This document shows positions 9,130 through 18,163 of a DNA stretch of 64,000 nucleotides, in pieces (position 1 is the first letter of the stretch; every line of letters starts with the position of its first letter). The stretch spans positions 1-64,000 of the forward strand of contig NZ_PYOM01000016.1 of NCBI RefSeq assembly GCF_003026365.1, in the 5' to 3' direction. A program made the position numbers and the translations under genes. This stretch comes from Photobacterium angustum. GTDB taxonomy: Bacteria; Pseudomonadota; Gammaproteobacteria; Enterobacterales; Vibrionaceae. The notes under the pieces were generated by a model. The model was not told the DNA's origin, searched no databases, and saw only the letters and a program-made list of their open reading frames with translations.

Positions 9130-11510
9130 TCCGCTATATAAACAAGAAAACCATTGGTAGTCGCCTTATTATGGCGATCATTTTGATGGCATTTCTCACC
9201 ATTACAGTCAGCCTTATCGCCGTCATCAATTGGGAAAAACTCAGCGCACAAATTGAAACGATCACTGATAACAATATGCCAACCTTACAGGCCAGTTATC
9301 AGCTAGAGCGCAACACCGCTGAGCTACAGGCGGCATTGAATACCTTGGGCCAAAATACCAATCCGCTCAAGCATGAAACCATCAAAAACAAAATCACACA
9401 TATTCTCGATAATATAAGCTTAGCCATTAATAACATTGCTAATCTACACTATTATCCTGCAATAAAATCAGGTCAACAAACGCTTGTAAAACAAATAGAC
9501 AATTACACAATACTGTTACAACAGAGAAATAGTGGCTTGTTTGCCTTAAAGCAAACAGAAAACAGCCTAAAATGGATCCATCACGATCTTATTGATGAGC
9601 TGACACCACTACGACAAGAAGTTGAGTGGAAACTCAATAACATGAACCGTCACGGAATTAAAAAAGACGCCGTTGAACTTGATGTTGTAAACAATGTTAT
9701 GAATGAATTCTCATTAATTCAATCGATTACCATCAAAGAAAATGAGCTTCATCAATTAGTAGAAGAGATCGTTCTTCAACGCAAAAATCGAGACATTGAA
9801 AACGCCTTTAATTTTATCGGCCATAAAATTACCGAGCTTAATGCTATTAGTAAAAATATTAGTAATTATCCTTCAGCCGTTCCATTTCGCCAATTATTAG
9901 AGAGATTTACCACTATCTTAAAACCCGGTGGTCAACTCGAACAGCAACTAAAACTTGATGTCGTTTTAGGGCTGCAAATAGACCGAACTAAATTAGATAT
10001 TAAACAGCGTCTTTATCAACAAGAAGAAATGATCCAAACATTGGTTGAACATGCGGATAACTCTCTTAAAAATCTAAACGATGAAACACATAGTGCTATT
10101 TTCCTGAGTAACACCATGTTATTTGGCGTTGTATTTATCACTATCATACTCACTATTTTTCTCTCGGTTTACCTTGTCGGTAACGGGATTGTGAATCGTT
10201 TAAATTTATTGAGTAAAGATTTATACGCGGTTGCAAAAGGCAACCTTAATGCCAAAATTGCAACGACAGGCGAAGATGAGATCGGCATGCTTGGCGATAA
10301 CTTGCGTGACTTCTGTCAGCAAATGCAAGATATCCAAACTACCAATGCCCTTAACCTAATCAATAACACTCAAGCAAGTATCATCACTTGTAACATGCTA
10401 GGTGTGGTTGAATCTGTCAATTTACAGGCCCTGAAGCAATTTAACTTTGATCGTATAAGCCAACATCAAAAGTTATGGGATTTATTTGATAGCTCGATTT
10501 CTCATCAACTGATCCAACTCTTTCATCAAAAAAGCCAATTAAGACAATTAGGTGCCTACAAACTCACGGTTACCTTTAGTACAGATCAAAATAGCATCTT
10601 CTATCTCAGACTCGATTTTCGCGTATTCAAACAAGGGAATCAGGATAAAGTCATAATCACTATGACTGATATTACAGAACAAGAAAAAACCACCCGTTGG
10701 CTTGAAAGTAAAGTCACGGAAAAAACGCAATCATTAATATTAAGAAACCAGCAGCTAAAAGCAGAAATAGAAGATCGAAAACGTATCGAAGGGGATTTAA
10801 TTGCCACTCAAGATGAGTTAATTCAAGCGGCTAAAATGGTCACGGTTGGACAAACTATGACATCACTCGCTCATGAGTTGAACCAGCCTCTTTCTGCTAT
10901 TTCGACACGTCTATTTAGTGCGAAACTTGCAATTGATAACCAAAAATATGACAAATTACCGGATAATATCGAAAAGATAGAAGACTTAGTGACGCGTATG
11001 AGTAAACTGATCACTAGTTTACGTAATTTCGCAAAAAAACAGTCAGCCACGAATCCGTTAACGCGAGTTGATATTCAAGACTCGATCAAGCAAGCTATCG
11101 TCATAGTTGAAAGTCGCGCCAAAGTACAAAAGACAACCATAACAAATACCATTACCACACCGCTTTTTGCACAAGCAGATCAGGTACAACTTGAACAAGT
11201 ACTCGTCAATCTACTGGTTAATAGCTGTGATGCAGTCGCTAGCTGTGAAGAACGCCAAATAACAATACTTCAGCTAGAAAGCACAAAAAAAACTATAAGG
11301 ATCGCAGTTTTAGATAGCGGTAATGGCTTTAGTCATGACATTATTGAGAAATTATTCATACCTTTTACGACAACAAAAGATGTTGGTCTTGGTTTAGGAT
11401 TAAGCATCTGTGGTTCAATTATGACAAGGTTAAAAGGTAACATCTTCCTCGCTTCTGGTCTCACAGGTGGAGCGATGATTGTTTTGGAGTTAAAAAAAGA
11501 TGATGAGTGA
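9126..11510 (+). CDS. PgtB-like membrane sensor histidine kinase
   Basis: Inner-membrane histidine kinase of 794 residues. Order of parts: membrane helix at about 13-35, a mostly helical periplasmic sensor of about 290 residues, a second helix at 331-355, a HAMP linker, a PAS-like region at about 405-515, a coiled coil, the phosphorylation helix with His583 (SLAHELNQP), and an ATPase domain with N box NLLVNSCDAV, DSGNGF and GLGLGLSICGS. Salmonella PgtB is shorter (about 670 residues), so the PAS-like part may be an added input. Start and stop both overlap neighbouring genes, giving a tight three-gene operon. The likely signal comes from the PgtC-like protein in the periplasm. Confidence 0.83.
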   Translation: MIRYINKKTIGSRLIMAIILMAFLTITVSLIAVINWEKLSAQIETITDNNMPTLQASYQLERNTAELQAALNTLGQNTNPLKHETIKNKITHILDNISLAINNIANLHYYPAIKSGQQTLVKQIDNYTILLQQRNSGLFALKQTENSLKWIHHDLIDELTPLRQEVEWKLNNMNRHGIKKDAVELDVVNNVMNEFSLIQSITIKENELHQLVEEIVLQRKNRDIENAFNFIGHKITELNAISKNISNYPSAVPFRQLLERFTTILKPGGQLEQQLKLDVVLGLQIDRTKLDIKQRLYQQEEMIQTLVEHADNSLKNLNDETHSAIFLSNTMLFGVVFITIILTIFLSVYLVGNGIVNRLNLLSKDLYAVAKGNLNAKIATTGEDEIGMLGDNLRDFCQQMQDIQTTNALNLINNTQASIITCNMLGVVESVNLQALKQFNFDRISQHQKLWDLFDSSISHQLIQLFHQKSQLRQLGAYKLTVTFSTDQNSIFYLRLDFRVFKQGNQDKVIITMTDITEQEKTTRWLESKVTEKTQSLILRNQQLKAEIEDRKRIEGDLIATQDELIQAAKMVTVGQTMTSLAHELNQPLSAISTRLFSAKLAIDNQKYDKLPDNIEKIEDLVTRMSKLITSLRNFAKKQSATNPLTRVDIQDSIKQAIVIVESRAKVQKTTITNTITTPLFAQADQVQLEQVLVNLLVNSCDAVASCEERQITILQLESTKKTIRIAVLDSGNGFSHDIIEKLFIPFTTTKDVGLGLGLSICGSIMTRLKGNIFLASGLTGGAMIVLELKKDDE

Positions 11511-12774
11511 TGAAATAAATGTACTGATTGTCGATGACGATCAAGATGTATTAGATGCCTACCAAGAGTTATTAGAGCTGTCAGGCTACAACGTAGCAAC
11601 TGTCCAAGACTCAACCAAAGTGATTAATATGTTAAATCACAATTGGTCTGGTGTTATTGTGACAGATATGTACATGCCCGGTTTAGATGGCATGGAGCTA
11701 TTAGAAAAAATTCAAGATTTTGATAACGAAATTCCTGTCATTATCGTAACCGGTCATGGCGATATTCCAATGGCTGTTGACGCACTTAAAAAAGGGGCGA
11801 TTGATTTTTTACAAAAGCCTTTACAGCCTAAAGAACTGATAAAACTACTAGAAAAGCATCTACCTCAGCGTAAACAAATCATTGAACAACGTAAAACATT
11901 GCACAATACAGCAACCGAGCTACTTCTCGGTGAAAGTCCATTGATTGTAAAAATACGCGAACAATTAAAACTGGTTGTTAATTCAACCAAGGATGCCTTA
12001 ATTGAAGGTGAAAACGGAACGGGGCGTCATACCGTCGCTAAAATCCTGCATAAGAATAGTCCGCTTCATCAAGGCCCGTTTATCGAGATTGACGGCTCCA
12101 GTATTACTTGTACACCCGATCTTCAACGTAGCATGATTTCAGCTCGCAGCGGTTGTTTGTGTTTAAGTAATCCACACATTATGCCAATCGAAAGCCAGCA
12201 ATGGTTATGTCGTTTCTTATTAGAACAAGAACGACAAGGTAAAAAAGAAGTGCGTTTACTTGCTCTATTTACAGGCTCACCCGAGCCATCGGTGGAAAGT
12301 GAACAGTTCTTACCTGAGCTATTTTATTTTTTAAGCCAAGTACGTTTTAGTCTGCCGACACTGCGTCAACGTAGTAGCGATATTACCTTTATTTTTAAAC
12401 ACTACTTAAAACAGAGCTGTAAAAAACTTAACAAAGCGTTACCCGCTATTGATAAAGCCTACATCAACACACTCTGTCGCTATGAGTGGCCGGGGAATGT
12501 CTTAGAGCTTAAAAACGTTGCAGAGTTATATGCCATTGGCATTGTGAAATTAGCCGGGCAAGAACGTTCTAAACCTCTTGAGCAAATGAGTAGCCCACTG
12601 GATGATTTAGTTGATGGCTATGAAAAACAAGTCATTGAAGATGCGCTATACCTGTTTGCTGGACGTATCAATGAAGTATCATCATATTTGCAAATCCCAC
12701 GTAAAAAGCTTTATCTAAGAATGAAAAAGCATGGGCTTGATAAAGCTGAATATAAAGTAAGACCAAGCCATTAA
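11500..12774 (+). CDS. PgtA-like NtrC-family response regulator with degenerate AAA+ domain
   Basis: The 424-residue protein has a receiver domain with acidic residues Asp12-Asp14, phospho-acceptor Asp56 (IVTDMYMPG), Thr84 and Lys106. A remnant of a sigma-54-interaction AAA+ domain (about 135-350) and a FIS-type helix-turn-helix at the C-terminus (NEVSSYLQIPRKKLYLRMKK) follow. The P-loop reads GENGTGRH without the usual lysine, the GAFTGA loop is missing, and the Walker B region reads GCLCLSN without acidic residues. It therefore probably binds DNA but does not drive sigma-54 polymerase by ATP hydrolysis. The start overlaps pgtB by 11 bases; ATG at 11503 is an alternative. It ends at a terminator. 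Confidence 0.82.
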   Translation: MMSDEINVLIVDDDQDVLDAYQELLELSGYNVATVQDSTKVINMLNHNWSGVIVTDMYMPGLDGMELLEKIQDFDNEIPVIIVTGHGDIPMAVDALKKGAIDFLQKPLQPKELIKLLEKHLPQRKQIIEQRKTLHNTATELLLGESPLIVKIREQLKLVVNSTKDALIEGENGTGRHTVAKILHKNSPLHQGPFIEIDGSSITCTPDLQRSMISARSGCLCLSNPHIMPIESQQWLCRFLLEQERQGKKEVRLLALFTGSPEPSVESEQFLPELFYFLSQVRFSLPTLRQRSSDITFIFKHYLKQSCKKLNKALPAIDKAYINTLCRYEWPGNVLELKNVAELYAIGIVKLAGQERSKPLEQMSSPLDDLVDGYEKQVIEDALYLFAGRINEVSSYLQIPRKKLYLRMKKHGLDKAEYKVRPSH

Positions 12775-12806
12775 ACAGGTCTGCTCATCAATACTTCTTG
12801 AATATG

Positions 12807-12830
12807 AGCCTTCTCTAATGAAGGCTTTTT
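12807..12830 (+). terminator. Intrinsic terminator of the pgt-like operon
   Basis: AGCCTTC and GAAGGCT form a perfect 7-bp stem with a 6-base loop, followed by TTTT. Confidence 0.8.
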
Positions 12831-12912
12831 ACTATCAGAACAAAAATACGTTAGCGACAACCAACAATAAGCATTACACTTAGCGGCTGTTTTTCCGCTT
12901 TGGTTTACTCTT

Positions 12913-13743
12913 ATGTCCTATCAATGTCCTCTATGCCATGAGTCGCTCCTTCTTGACGCTCATAGCGAACAACCTAAAACCTACCGTTGTTGTAATAATC
13001 ACCAATTTGATTTGGCAAAAGAAGGCTATGTGAATCTCATGCCTGCTCACCATAAAAGCTCGAAAAATCCTGGTGACAATAAAGAGATGATGCAAGCTCG
13101 TCGCCTATTTCTAAATACAGAGCATTATCAACCACTGCGTGATGCCGTCATTGCACAACTTGCATCACTTCTCCCTGATGGTGCGACTGAGCTGCTTGAT
13201 ATTGGTTGTGGTGAAGGTTACTACACCTCTGAATTTGTAAAACTACGCCAACAATTTCCTGCACTCTCCGTCCATGGTTTAGACATTTCAAAAGTTGCAG
13301 TGAAATACGCTGCTAAGCGTTACCCTGAGTGTGATTTCTGTGTTGCATCAAGTCACCGTTTACCCTTTGCCGATCAATTGTTTGATGGTGTAGTACGTAT
13401 TTATGCGCCATGTAAAGGTGAAGAATTAGAACGCGCCATCAAACCCGGTGGCATTTTAGTGACCGTGACCCCTGCACCACGCCACTTATATCAATTAAAA
13501 GAATTGATTTATGATGGTGTACGTCTTCATGATGTACCCGTTGAAACGATTCCTGGCTTTGATCTAGTTGCCGATGAACAACTACATTACGATATGACAT
13601 TAAGCGGTGAAGAAGCTACGGCATTGATGCAAATGACGCCGTTTGCTTGGAAAACATCAGAGCAAGTATGGCAGCAATTAGCTAACGCCAATAATTTCCA
13701 TTGTGAGGCAGATTTCGCAATCCGCGTATATCGCCGCCAGTAA
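12913..13743 (+). CDS. rlmA: 23S rRNA (guanine-N1)-methyltransferase RlmA
   Basis: Methylates N1 of G745 (E. coli numbering) in helix 35 of 23S rRNA. The 276-residue protein starts with a zinc-binding part (CPLC at 5-8 and a later CCNNH near 26-30), followed by a Rossmann methyltransferase with the SAM motif LLDIGCGEGYYTSEF. The phrase KEGYVNLMPAHHK is typical of the family. It stands alone between the pgt-like operon terminator and a lipoprotein gene. A long inverted repeat lies just after its stop. Confidence 0.93.
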   Translation: MSYQCPLCHESLLLDAHSEQPKTYRCCNNHQFDLAKEGYVNLMPAHHKSSKNPGDNKEMMQARRLFLNTEHYQPLRDAVIAQLASLLPDGATELLDIGCGEGYYTSEFVKLRQQFPALSVHGLDISKVAVKYAAKRYPECDFCVASSHRLPFADQLFDGVVRIYAPCKGEELERAIKPGGILVTVTPAPRHLYQLKELIYDGVRLHDVPVETIPGFDLVADEQLHYDMTLSGEEATALMQMTPFAWKTSEQVWQQLANANNFHCEADFAIRVYRRQ

Positions 13744-13750
13744 CACTGCA

Positions 13751-13796
13751 TTAATGCGAGTTATTACCATACGCAATTGATAATAACTCGTATTAA
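13751..13796. repeat. 16-bp inverted repeat between rlmA and the ChaN-like gene
   Basis: The arm at 13751-13766 (TTAATGCGAGTTATTA) pairs with that at 13781-13796 apart from one G-T pair, around a 14-base centre. No T run follows. It may stop rlmA transcription or act as an operator for the lipoprotein gene 72 bases downstream. Confidence 0.45.
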
Positions 13797-13867
13797 CTAT
13801 ATTATTTATTATTGTTGTGAATTTTGCTTATTTTTAATCGATAAGCTCACTTTCAGGGATATCAATA

Positions 13868-14830
13868 ATGAATAAATGGCTCGCTTTGAGTTTTAGCTTT
13901 GCCGCACTTTTAACAGGTTGTGCATCTAACACCTCCGATACAACATCTTCACCCTCTGCAAACCTAACCACGCTTTACGACTACAGCATTACATCACCAA
14001 ATGGAAAGACCTTAACAGTCGATCAATTAGCAACAAAGCTAAAGAATGCTGATATTATTTTAGTTGGTGAATGGCATAGCCATCCTGCAGCCCACCTATT
14101 ACAAAGCCAATTATTTGCTGCGTTATACCAACAAAATTCACAATTAACCTTATCTATGGAGCAATTCACCCGAGATAAACAAGCTATTGTTGATCAATAT
14201 CTTGCAGGTAAGATTGGTGAACGAACATTGGTATCGGAAGGCAATGCATGGCCAAACTACGACAGTGATTACCGTCCGTTGGTTGAATTTGCCAAGCAGA
14301 ACAACTTAGACGTGATTGCCGCTAATGCGCCAAAAAATATTGTTCGCTGTATTAGTAAAAATGGGCCTGAGTACTTAAATAAACTGCCACCATCAGAGCG
14401 TTCATGGATTGCACAATCATTGACCCTTGATAAAGATGCGTATCAAACCAAATTTTTAAACTCAATGCATCACGGTAATGAAGAACAAAACCTACGTATG
14501 TTTGCCGCACAAACCGCGTGGGACGATACTATGGCAGAAAGTATGGTAGCGTATCTAAACACGCATCCAAACAAACAAATCATTCATGTCGCAGGTCGTT
14601 TTCATACCATGGAAGGACTGGGTACGGCATCTCGAATTAAAGCGCGAAACCCCAACTTAAAAGTCGCACTTGTCACTCCAATAACAACCTCAGAAGTACT
14701 CTCTGATGGTGCTCTAGATTATAAGGTCACGATGGCACCGCTACCGGTTCGTTACGTACAAAAAGAAAAACAGAATAAAGCAATGATGGGTATGATGAAA
14801 AGAAACAAAGACTTGAAGTGTTATGAATAG
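13868..14830 (+). CDS. ChaN-family lipoprotein (putative haem-binding)
   Basis: The 320-residue protein has a lipoprotein signal ending LLTGC, with Cys18 as the lipidated residue. The body matches the ChaN/haem-binding uptake family: ILVGEWHSHPAAH near residue 62, the SMEQF segment, and the later histidine motif VAGRFHTMEG near residue 240. ChaN of Campylobacter and PhuW-type proteins of Vibrionaceae are linked to haem or iron handling, but the exact job is not settled. No haem uptake genes are beside it here, and I could not find a convincing Fur box upstream. It follows an inverted repeat and stands alone. Confidence 0.75.
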   Translation: MNKWLALSFSFAALLTGCASNTSDTTSSPSANLTTLYDYSITSPNGKTLTVDQLATKLKNADIILVGEWHSHPAAHLLQSQLFAALYQQNSQLTLSMEQFTRDKQAIVDQYLAGKIGERTLVSEGNAWPNYDSDYRPLVEFAKQNNLDVIAANAPKNIVRCISKNGPEYLNKLPPSERSWIAQSLTLDKDAYQTKFLNSMHHGNEEQNLRMFAAQTAWDDTMAESMVAYLNTHPNKQIIHVAGRFHTMEGLGTASRIKARNPNLKVALVTPITTSEVLSDGALDYKVTMAPLPVRYVQKEKQNKAMMGMMKRNKDLKCYE

Positions 14831-14865
14831 CTTAAAGTTGTAAATTACCATAGTCCAGATAGAGC

Positions 14866-14899
14866 AGAACCCCATCGGCGGCCAAGCAGTTGGGGTTCT
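14866..14899. terminator. Hairpin after the ChaN-like gene
   Basis: AGAACCCCA and TGGGGTTCT form a perfect 9-bp stem with a GC-rich 16-base loop. Neither side has a clear T run. It lies between the plus-strand lipoprotein gene and a possible minus-strand small ORF, so either could use it. Confidence 0.5.
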
Positions 14900-15036
14900 T
14901 AAGGGAGATAACAGCTATATCTCTTAGTAGCCATATTATAGTGCCATAAGTACCTTTCCCGTACCTGAATGGCATACCCATCAATATCTATCAACGATAG
15001 ATAAAAGGTAGCAACATAGCGTTTCTTAATATCCAT
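14899..15036 (-). CDS. Possible 45-residue ORF or gene remnant
   Basis: A minus-strand frame from an ATG at 15036 to a TAA that abuts the GC-rich hairpin. The product begins MDIKKRYVATFYLSL and is rich in Tyr and basic residues. I see no good ribosome site upstream and recognise no family. The position of the stop right at a hairpin is the main argument for a real or decayed gene. It could equally be chance in an otherwise empty stretch. Confidence 0.2.
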   Translation of the reverse strand: MDIKKRYVATFYLSLIDIDGYAIQVRERYLWHYNMATKRYSCYLP

Positions 15037-15279
15037 AGTGAAAAAACAGTGTAAATATTAATAATTCTCTATGTATTTTATATGACAGCCATGTAGATAT
15101 TTAGTTGCAATTTATCGTTAGTTTTTTAATAAAAACTTTTTAAGACGACATTTCGCTTTATCTCCCCGAATGAAAAACGCATGAAATCTTATCTCTGCCA
15201 TCGCTACCCATCCCAAATTAAAGTAAAATAGGAAAAATACAGCTCTCCCAATTTTGAGCCAAAGAAAACTAGGAAAACC
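15037..15279. other. Non-coding stretch upstream of the DUF6172-like gene
   Basis: AT-rich DNA. A purine-rich AAAACTAGGAAAACC precedes the start at 15280 and includes its ribosome site. I see no other feature. Confidence 0.5.
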
Positions 15280-15588
15280 ATGAAAAAAACATTTGCTTTA
15301 ACCCACCCTAAAAAAGCTGTTCCTCGCGTTGTTGAAGCAGTGAAATATGAAGTTAAGAAATACCTACGTCGTGAGCGCAACAAAGCACTTCCAGCTGGCG
15401 CTGACTTTTGGGATTTTGATTGTAAGTTTGGTCATACCGAGCAAGAAGCAAAAGTTATTCATGTAAAAGAAATCAACAAGTGCATCGATGAAGCTGAAAA
15501 GCTAGAACTACCATCGTTATACTTAGAAATCCTGGCAAAGCCTGCAACACGCGCACAGCGTCCAGATTTTGATTTCGACGAAGAATAA
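15280..15588 (+). CDS. Small conserved protein, probably DUF6172 family
   Basis: The 102-residue protein is hydrophilic and very basic in its first third (KKAVPRVVEAVKYEVKKYLRRER), with a central ADFWDFDCKFG and an acidic C-terminal tail (DFDFDEE). From memory this resembles a small family seen in Vibrio and relatives and listed as DUF6172; the function is unknown. There is no signal peptide or membrane helix, so it is likely cytosolic. The start ATG follows CTAGGAAAACC. It is a single-gene unit ending in a terminator. The charge pattern would allow nucleic-acid binding, but that is a guess. Confidence 0.8.
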   Translation: MKKTFALTHPKKAVPRVVEAVKYEVKKYLRRERNKALPAGADFWDFDCKFGHTEQEAKVIHVKEINKCIDEAEKLELPSLYLEILAKPATRAQRPDFDFDEE

Positions 15589-15621
15589 TCACATAGCGTT
15601 TTAGGTTAAATCCTTTACTAT

Positions 15622-15649
15622 AAAAGAGTCACTAAGGTGGCTCTTTTTT
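15622..15649 (+). terminator. Intrinsic terminator after the DUF6172-like gene
   Basis: AAGAGTCAC and GTGGCTCTT pair with one wobble around a 4-base loop, followed by a T run. Confidence 0.85.
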
Positions 15650-15975
15650 ATAAAAAGAATAAACCTTTAAATATCATGAAATATAAATAAATTTTTATTT
15701 TAAATAGAATTAAAAAACGATAAAAATATCATATAAACCACACATAAAAAAACAAAAAAGCAAATTAAATCAACAAGTTATCAAGCAACACAATTCAAAA
15801 AAGATATCTTTTAACGTTATTTTCATCACTATGTGTTAAAGAAAAAACATATCCGTATTTATTATCTACCGCTATAGATACAAAAGAATATACATTGACA
15901 GATTGTATAGATATTAGGGATAAATCTCACGCTAAATAATGGCGAAATATATAGAAAACGATCTGTAAAATATTT
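15650..15975. other. AT-rich intergenic stretch
   Basis: Very AT-rich, between two terminators. I see no credible ORF, promoter pair or RNA structure in it. Confidence 0.5.
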
Positions 15976-16014
15976 AACGAACAAAAGCAGCTCATTAAGC
16001 TGCTTTTGTTCGTT
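15976..16014. terminator. Terminator downstream of yfbV
   Basis: A 17-bp perfect inverted repeat (core AAAAGCAGCT / AGCTGCTTTT, 5-base loop) placed after the minus-strand yfbV stop; it could work in both directions. Confidence 0.85.
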
Positions 16015-16027
16015 TAATACCTCTAAA

Positions 16028-16477
16028 TTAGAACCAGCGCTCTAATGCACTACGGTCTAATTGCTTAAATGCGCGGCTGAGTACATCAGCAAGTTCTTGG
16101 TAGCGAGGTTGTGATTTTTTTGGTTGCATCGCATAACCTTCACTGACAATTTTCTGGTGGATCTCACTGTACCATTTCGCCAGTGATGGTGGGAGTACGG
16201 TTTGGCTCCGTTTTCCTAACCACCATAAACCTTGTAATGGCATCGATAGCGCCAATAACGCAATGGCAACTGCTTGCGGCATACCTGCATAATTATTAAA
16301 TACCATTTGAGTCAAAATACTAATAGCAGCGACGGCCGGCATCACCTTCGTGGCAAACTTTGTTGCTTTGATATAGCGATGTTCAGGAAAAACAGCAGCC
16401 AACTCTTTACGCATTGGCCATGTGCTCATGTAATGCTGACCGTCTTGGAAATACTTCCACTTTGTTTGTTGAGTCAT
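16028..16477 (-). CDS. yfbV: YfbV family inner-membrane protein (UPF0208)
   Basis: The 149-residue protein has two membrane segments in its middle (around [14 protein letters not shown] and [18 protein letters not shown]). E. coli YfbV is 151 residues and limits contacts between the Ter macrodomain and neighbouring chromosome regions. The stretch [13 protein letters not shown] and the end [16 protein letters not shown] match it. I chose the ATG at 16477, which fits the family N-terminus; longer readings add a hydrophobic stretch coded by AT-rich upstream DNA. It is divergent from ackA, as in E. coli. Confidence 0.92.
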   Translation of the reverse strand: MTQQTKWKYFQDGQHYMSTWPMRKELAAVFPEHRYIKATKFATKVMPAVAAISILTQMVFNNYAGMPQAVAIALLALSMPLQGLWWLGKRSQTVLPPSLAKWYSEIHQKIVSEGYAMQPKKSQPRYQELADVLSRAFKQLDRSALERWF

Positions 16478-16812
16478 AAAGCACCATCTATCAAAAAAAA
16501 ATATAATTTTTAAAATTTTTAAGCAATAAACTTGATTAAAATTAAATTTATCTAAAAATGTTTTTGTTATATTGCTTAACAATCGCTATCCTAAGCACGC
16601 CTAAAGGTAATTGTTGCTGTTAATGGTATTAACTGCAAGTTAGGCACCCTCAAGGATGAACCAGAATTGCAGGCAACTCAATTCAAATACTCAAGAATGA
16701 GCACGAATTTCACCCTGACTAGACCGATAAATATATCATCGTCTATTCTTTGGGTACTTTTTTATTCAAAAATGAATATCAACTTTCAGACAGATTATAG
16801 GTAGTCACTCTC
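16478..16812. other. Divergent yfbV/ackA promoter region
   Basis: 335 bases without a gene. A small inverted repeat TATTCA-N4-TGAATA lies at 16763-16778, 35-50 bases before ackA. I see no convincing FNR, ArcA or CRP site. The ackA ribosome site is weak (ATAGGTAG at 16797-16804). Confidence 0.4.
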
Positions 16813-18009
16813 ATGTCTAAGCTGGTTTTAGTTCTAAACTGCGGTAGTTCATCTCTTAAGTTCGCAATCATCGATCCTGTATCAGGTGACGAACACCTTT
16901 CAGGTCTAGCAGAATGTCTAGGTCTTCCTGAAGCACGCATCAAGTGGAAACTTGATGGCAAGCACGAAGCACAACTAGGTGAAGGCGCGGCTCACGAAGA
17001 AGCTCTAGCATTCATGGTTGATACTATCCTTGCTTCTAAGCCTGAACTTAAAGAGAACCTAGGCGCTATCGGTCACCGTATCGTACACGGTGGCGAGCAG
17101 TTCTCTGCTTCAGCTCTAATCGACGATGTTGTTCTTCAAGGTATCGTAGATGCGTCTGATTTCGCACCACTACACAACCCTGCACACGTTGTTGGTATCG
17201 AAGCTGCTAAACACAACTTCGCTGATCTTAAGAACGTAGCTGTATTCGACACTGCTTTCCACCAGACTATGCCTGAAGAAGCATTCCTATACGCTATCCC
17301 TTACAACCTATACAAAGAAAACGGTATCCGTCGCTACGGCGCACACGGTACTTCTCACCGTTTCATCGCTCGTGAAACAGCGAAACTTCTAGACAAGCCT
17401 CTTGATGAGCTAAACATCATCAACTGTCACCTAGGTAACGGCGCATCTGTATGTGCAATCAAAGGCGGTAAATCTGTAGATATCTCTATGGGTCTAACTC
17501 CTCTTGAAGGTCTAGTAATGGGTACACGTTGTGGTGACCTTGACCCAGCAGTTATGTTCCACCTACACGATCGTCTAGGTATGAGCGTTGCTGAAATCAA
17601 CACTATGTTCACTAAAGAGTCTGGCCTACTAGGTCTAACTGGTGTGACTTCTGACTGTCGTTTCGTTGAAGAAAACTACGGTACTAAAGAAGAAGCAACG
17701 CGTGCAATGAACGTATTCTGTCACCGTCTTGCTAAGTACGTAGCTAGCTACGCTGCAAACATGGATGGTCGTCTAGACGCTATCGTATTCACAGGCGGCA
17801 TCGGTGAGAACTCTGCTCCTATCCGTGAAGAAGTACTTAAGCGTCTATCTATCTTCGGTATCGAAGTAGACAGCGAAGCAAACCTTAAAGCACGCTTCGG
17901 TAACGAAGGTGTTATCACTTCTGCAAACAGCCGCATCCCTGCAATGGTTGTTTCTACTAACGAAGAGTTAGTAATCGCAGAAGATACAGCGCTTCTAGCT
18001 GAAATCTAA
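16813..18009 (+). CDS. ackA: Acetate kinase
   Basis: Converts acetyl phosphate and ADP to acetate and ATP, and the reverse, in the cytosol. The 398 residues carry the N-terminal phosphate-binding motif [23 protein letters not shown], the catalytic region [10 protein letters not shown] and the C-terminal [10 protein letters not shown]. Codon use is strongly biased towards preferred codons, as in pflB and pta. pta follows on the same strand after 154 bases containing a hairpin, so the pair may be read both together and apart. Together they form the overflow route from PflB-derived acetyl-CoA. Confidence 0.98.
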   Translation: MSKLVLVLNCGSSSLKFAIIDPVSGDEHLSGLAECLGLPEARIKWKLDGKHEAQLGEGAAHEEALAFMVDTILASKPELKENLGAIGHRIVHGGEQFSASALIDDVVLQGIVDASDFAPLHNPAHVVGIEAAKHNFADLKNVAVFDTAFHQTMPEEAFLYAIPYNLYKENGIRRYGAHGTSHRFIARETAKLLDKPLDELNIINCHLGNGASVCAIKGGKSVDISMGLTPLEGLVMGTRCGDLDPAVMFHLHDRLGMSVAEINTMFTKESGLLGLTGVTSDCRFVEENYGTKEEATRAMNVFCHRLAKYVASYAANMDGRLDAIVFTGGIGENSAPIREEVLKRLSIFGIEVDSEANLKARFGNEGVITSANSRIPAMVVSTNEELVIAEDTALLAEI

Positions 18010-18024
18010 TCTAACGATTATCTT

Positions 18025-18049
18025 AACGGCTGGCTTTAAGTCAGCCGTT
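18025..18049 (+). terminator. Hairpin between ackA and pta
   Basis: AACGGCTG and CAGCCGTT pair around a 9-base loop, followed by TTCTTC. This is likely a partial terminator that lowers read-through into pta. Confidence 0.6.
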
Positions 18050-18163
18050 TCTTCATGACAACCCGTCATGTTCTCATGTGGTATTGTTCTATAGTTATTC
18101 TACTAATTAAAATGAATTGTTATTGAACAGTGCTTTATCATTCAATAGTTTGAGGAATTCATA

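Noticed and set aside
13744..13867. Fur box before the ChaN-like gene
   Set aside because: GATAATAA is present once, but the second half of the Fur palindrome is missing.
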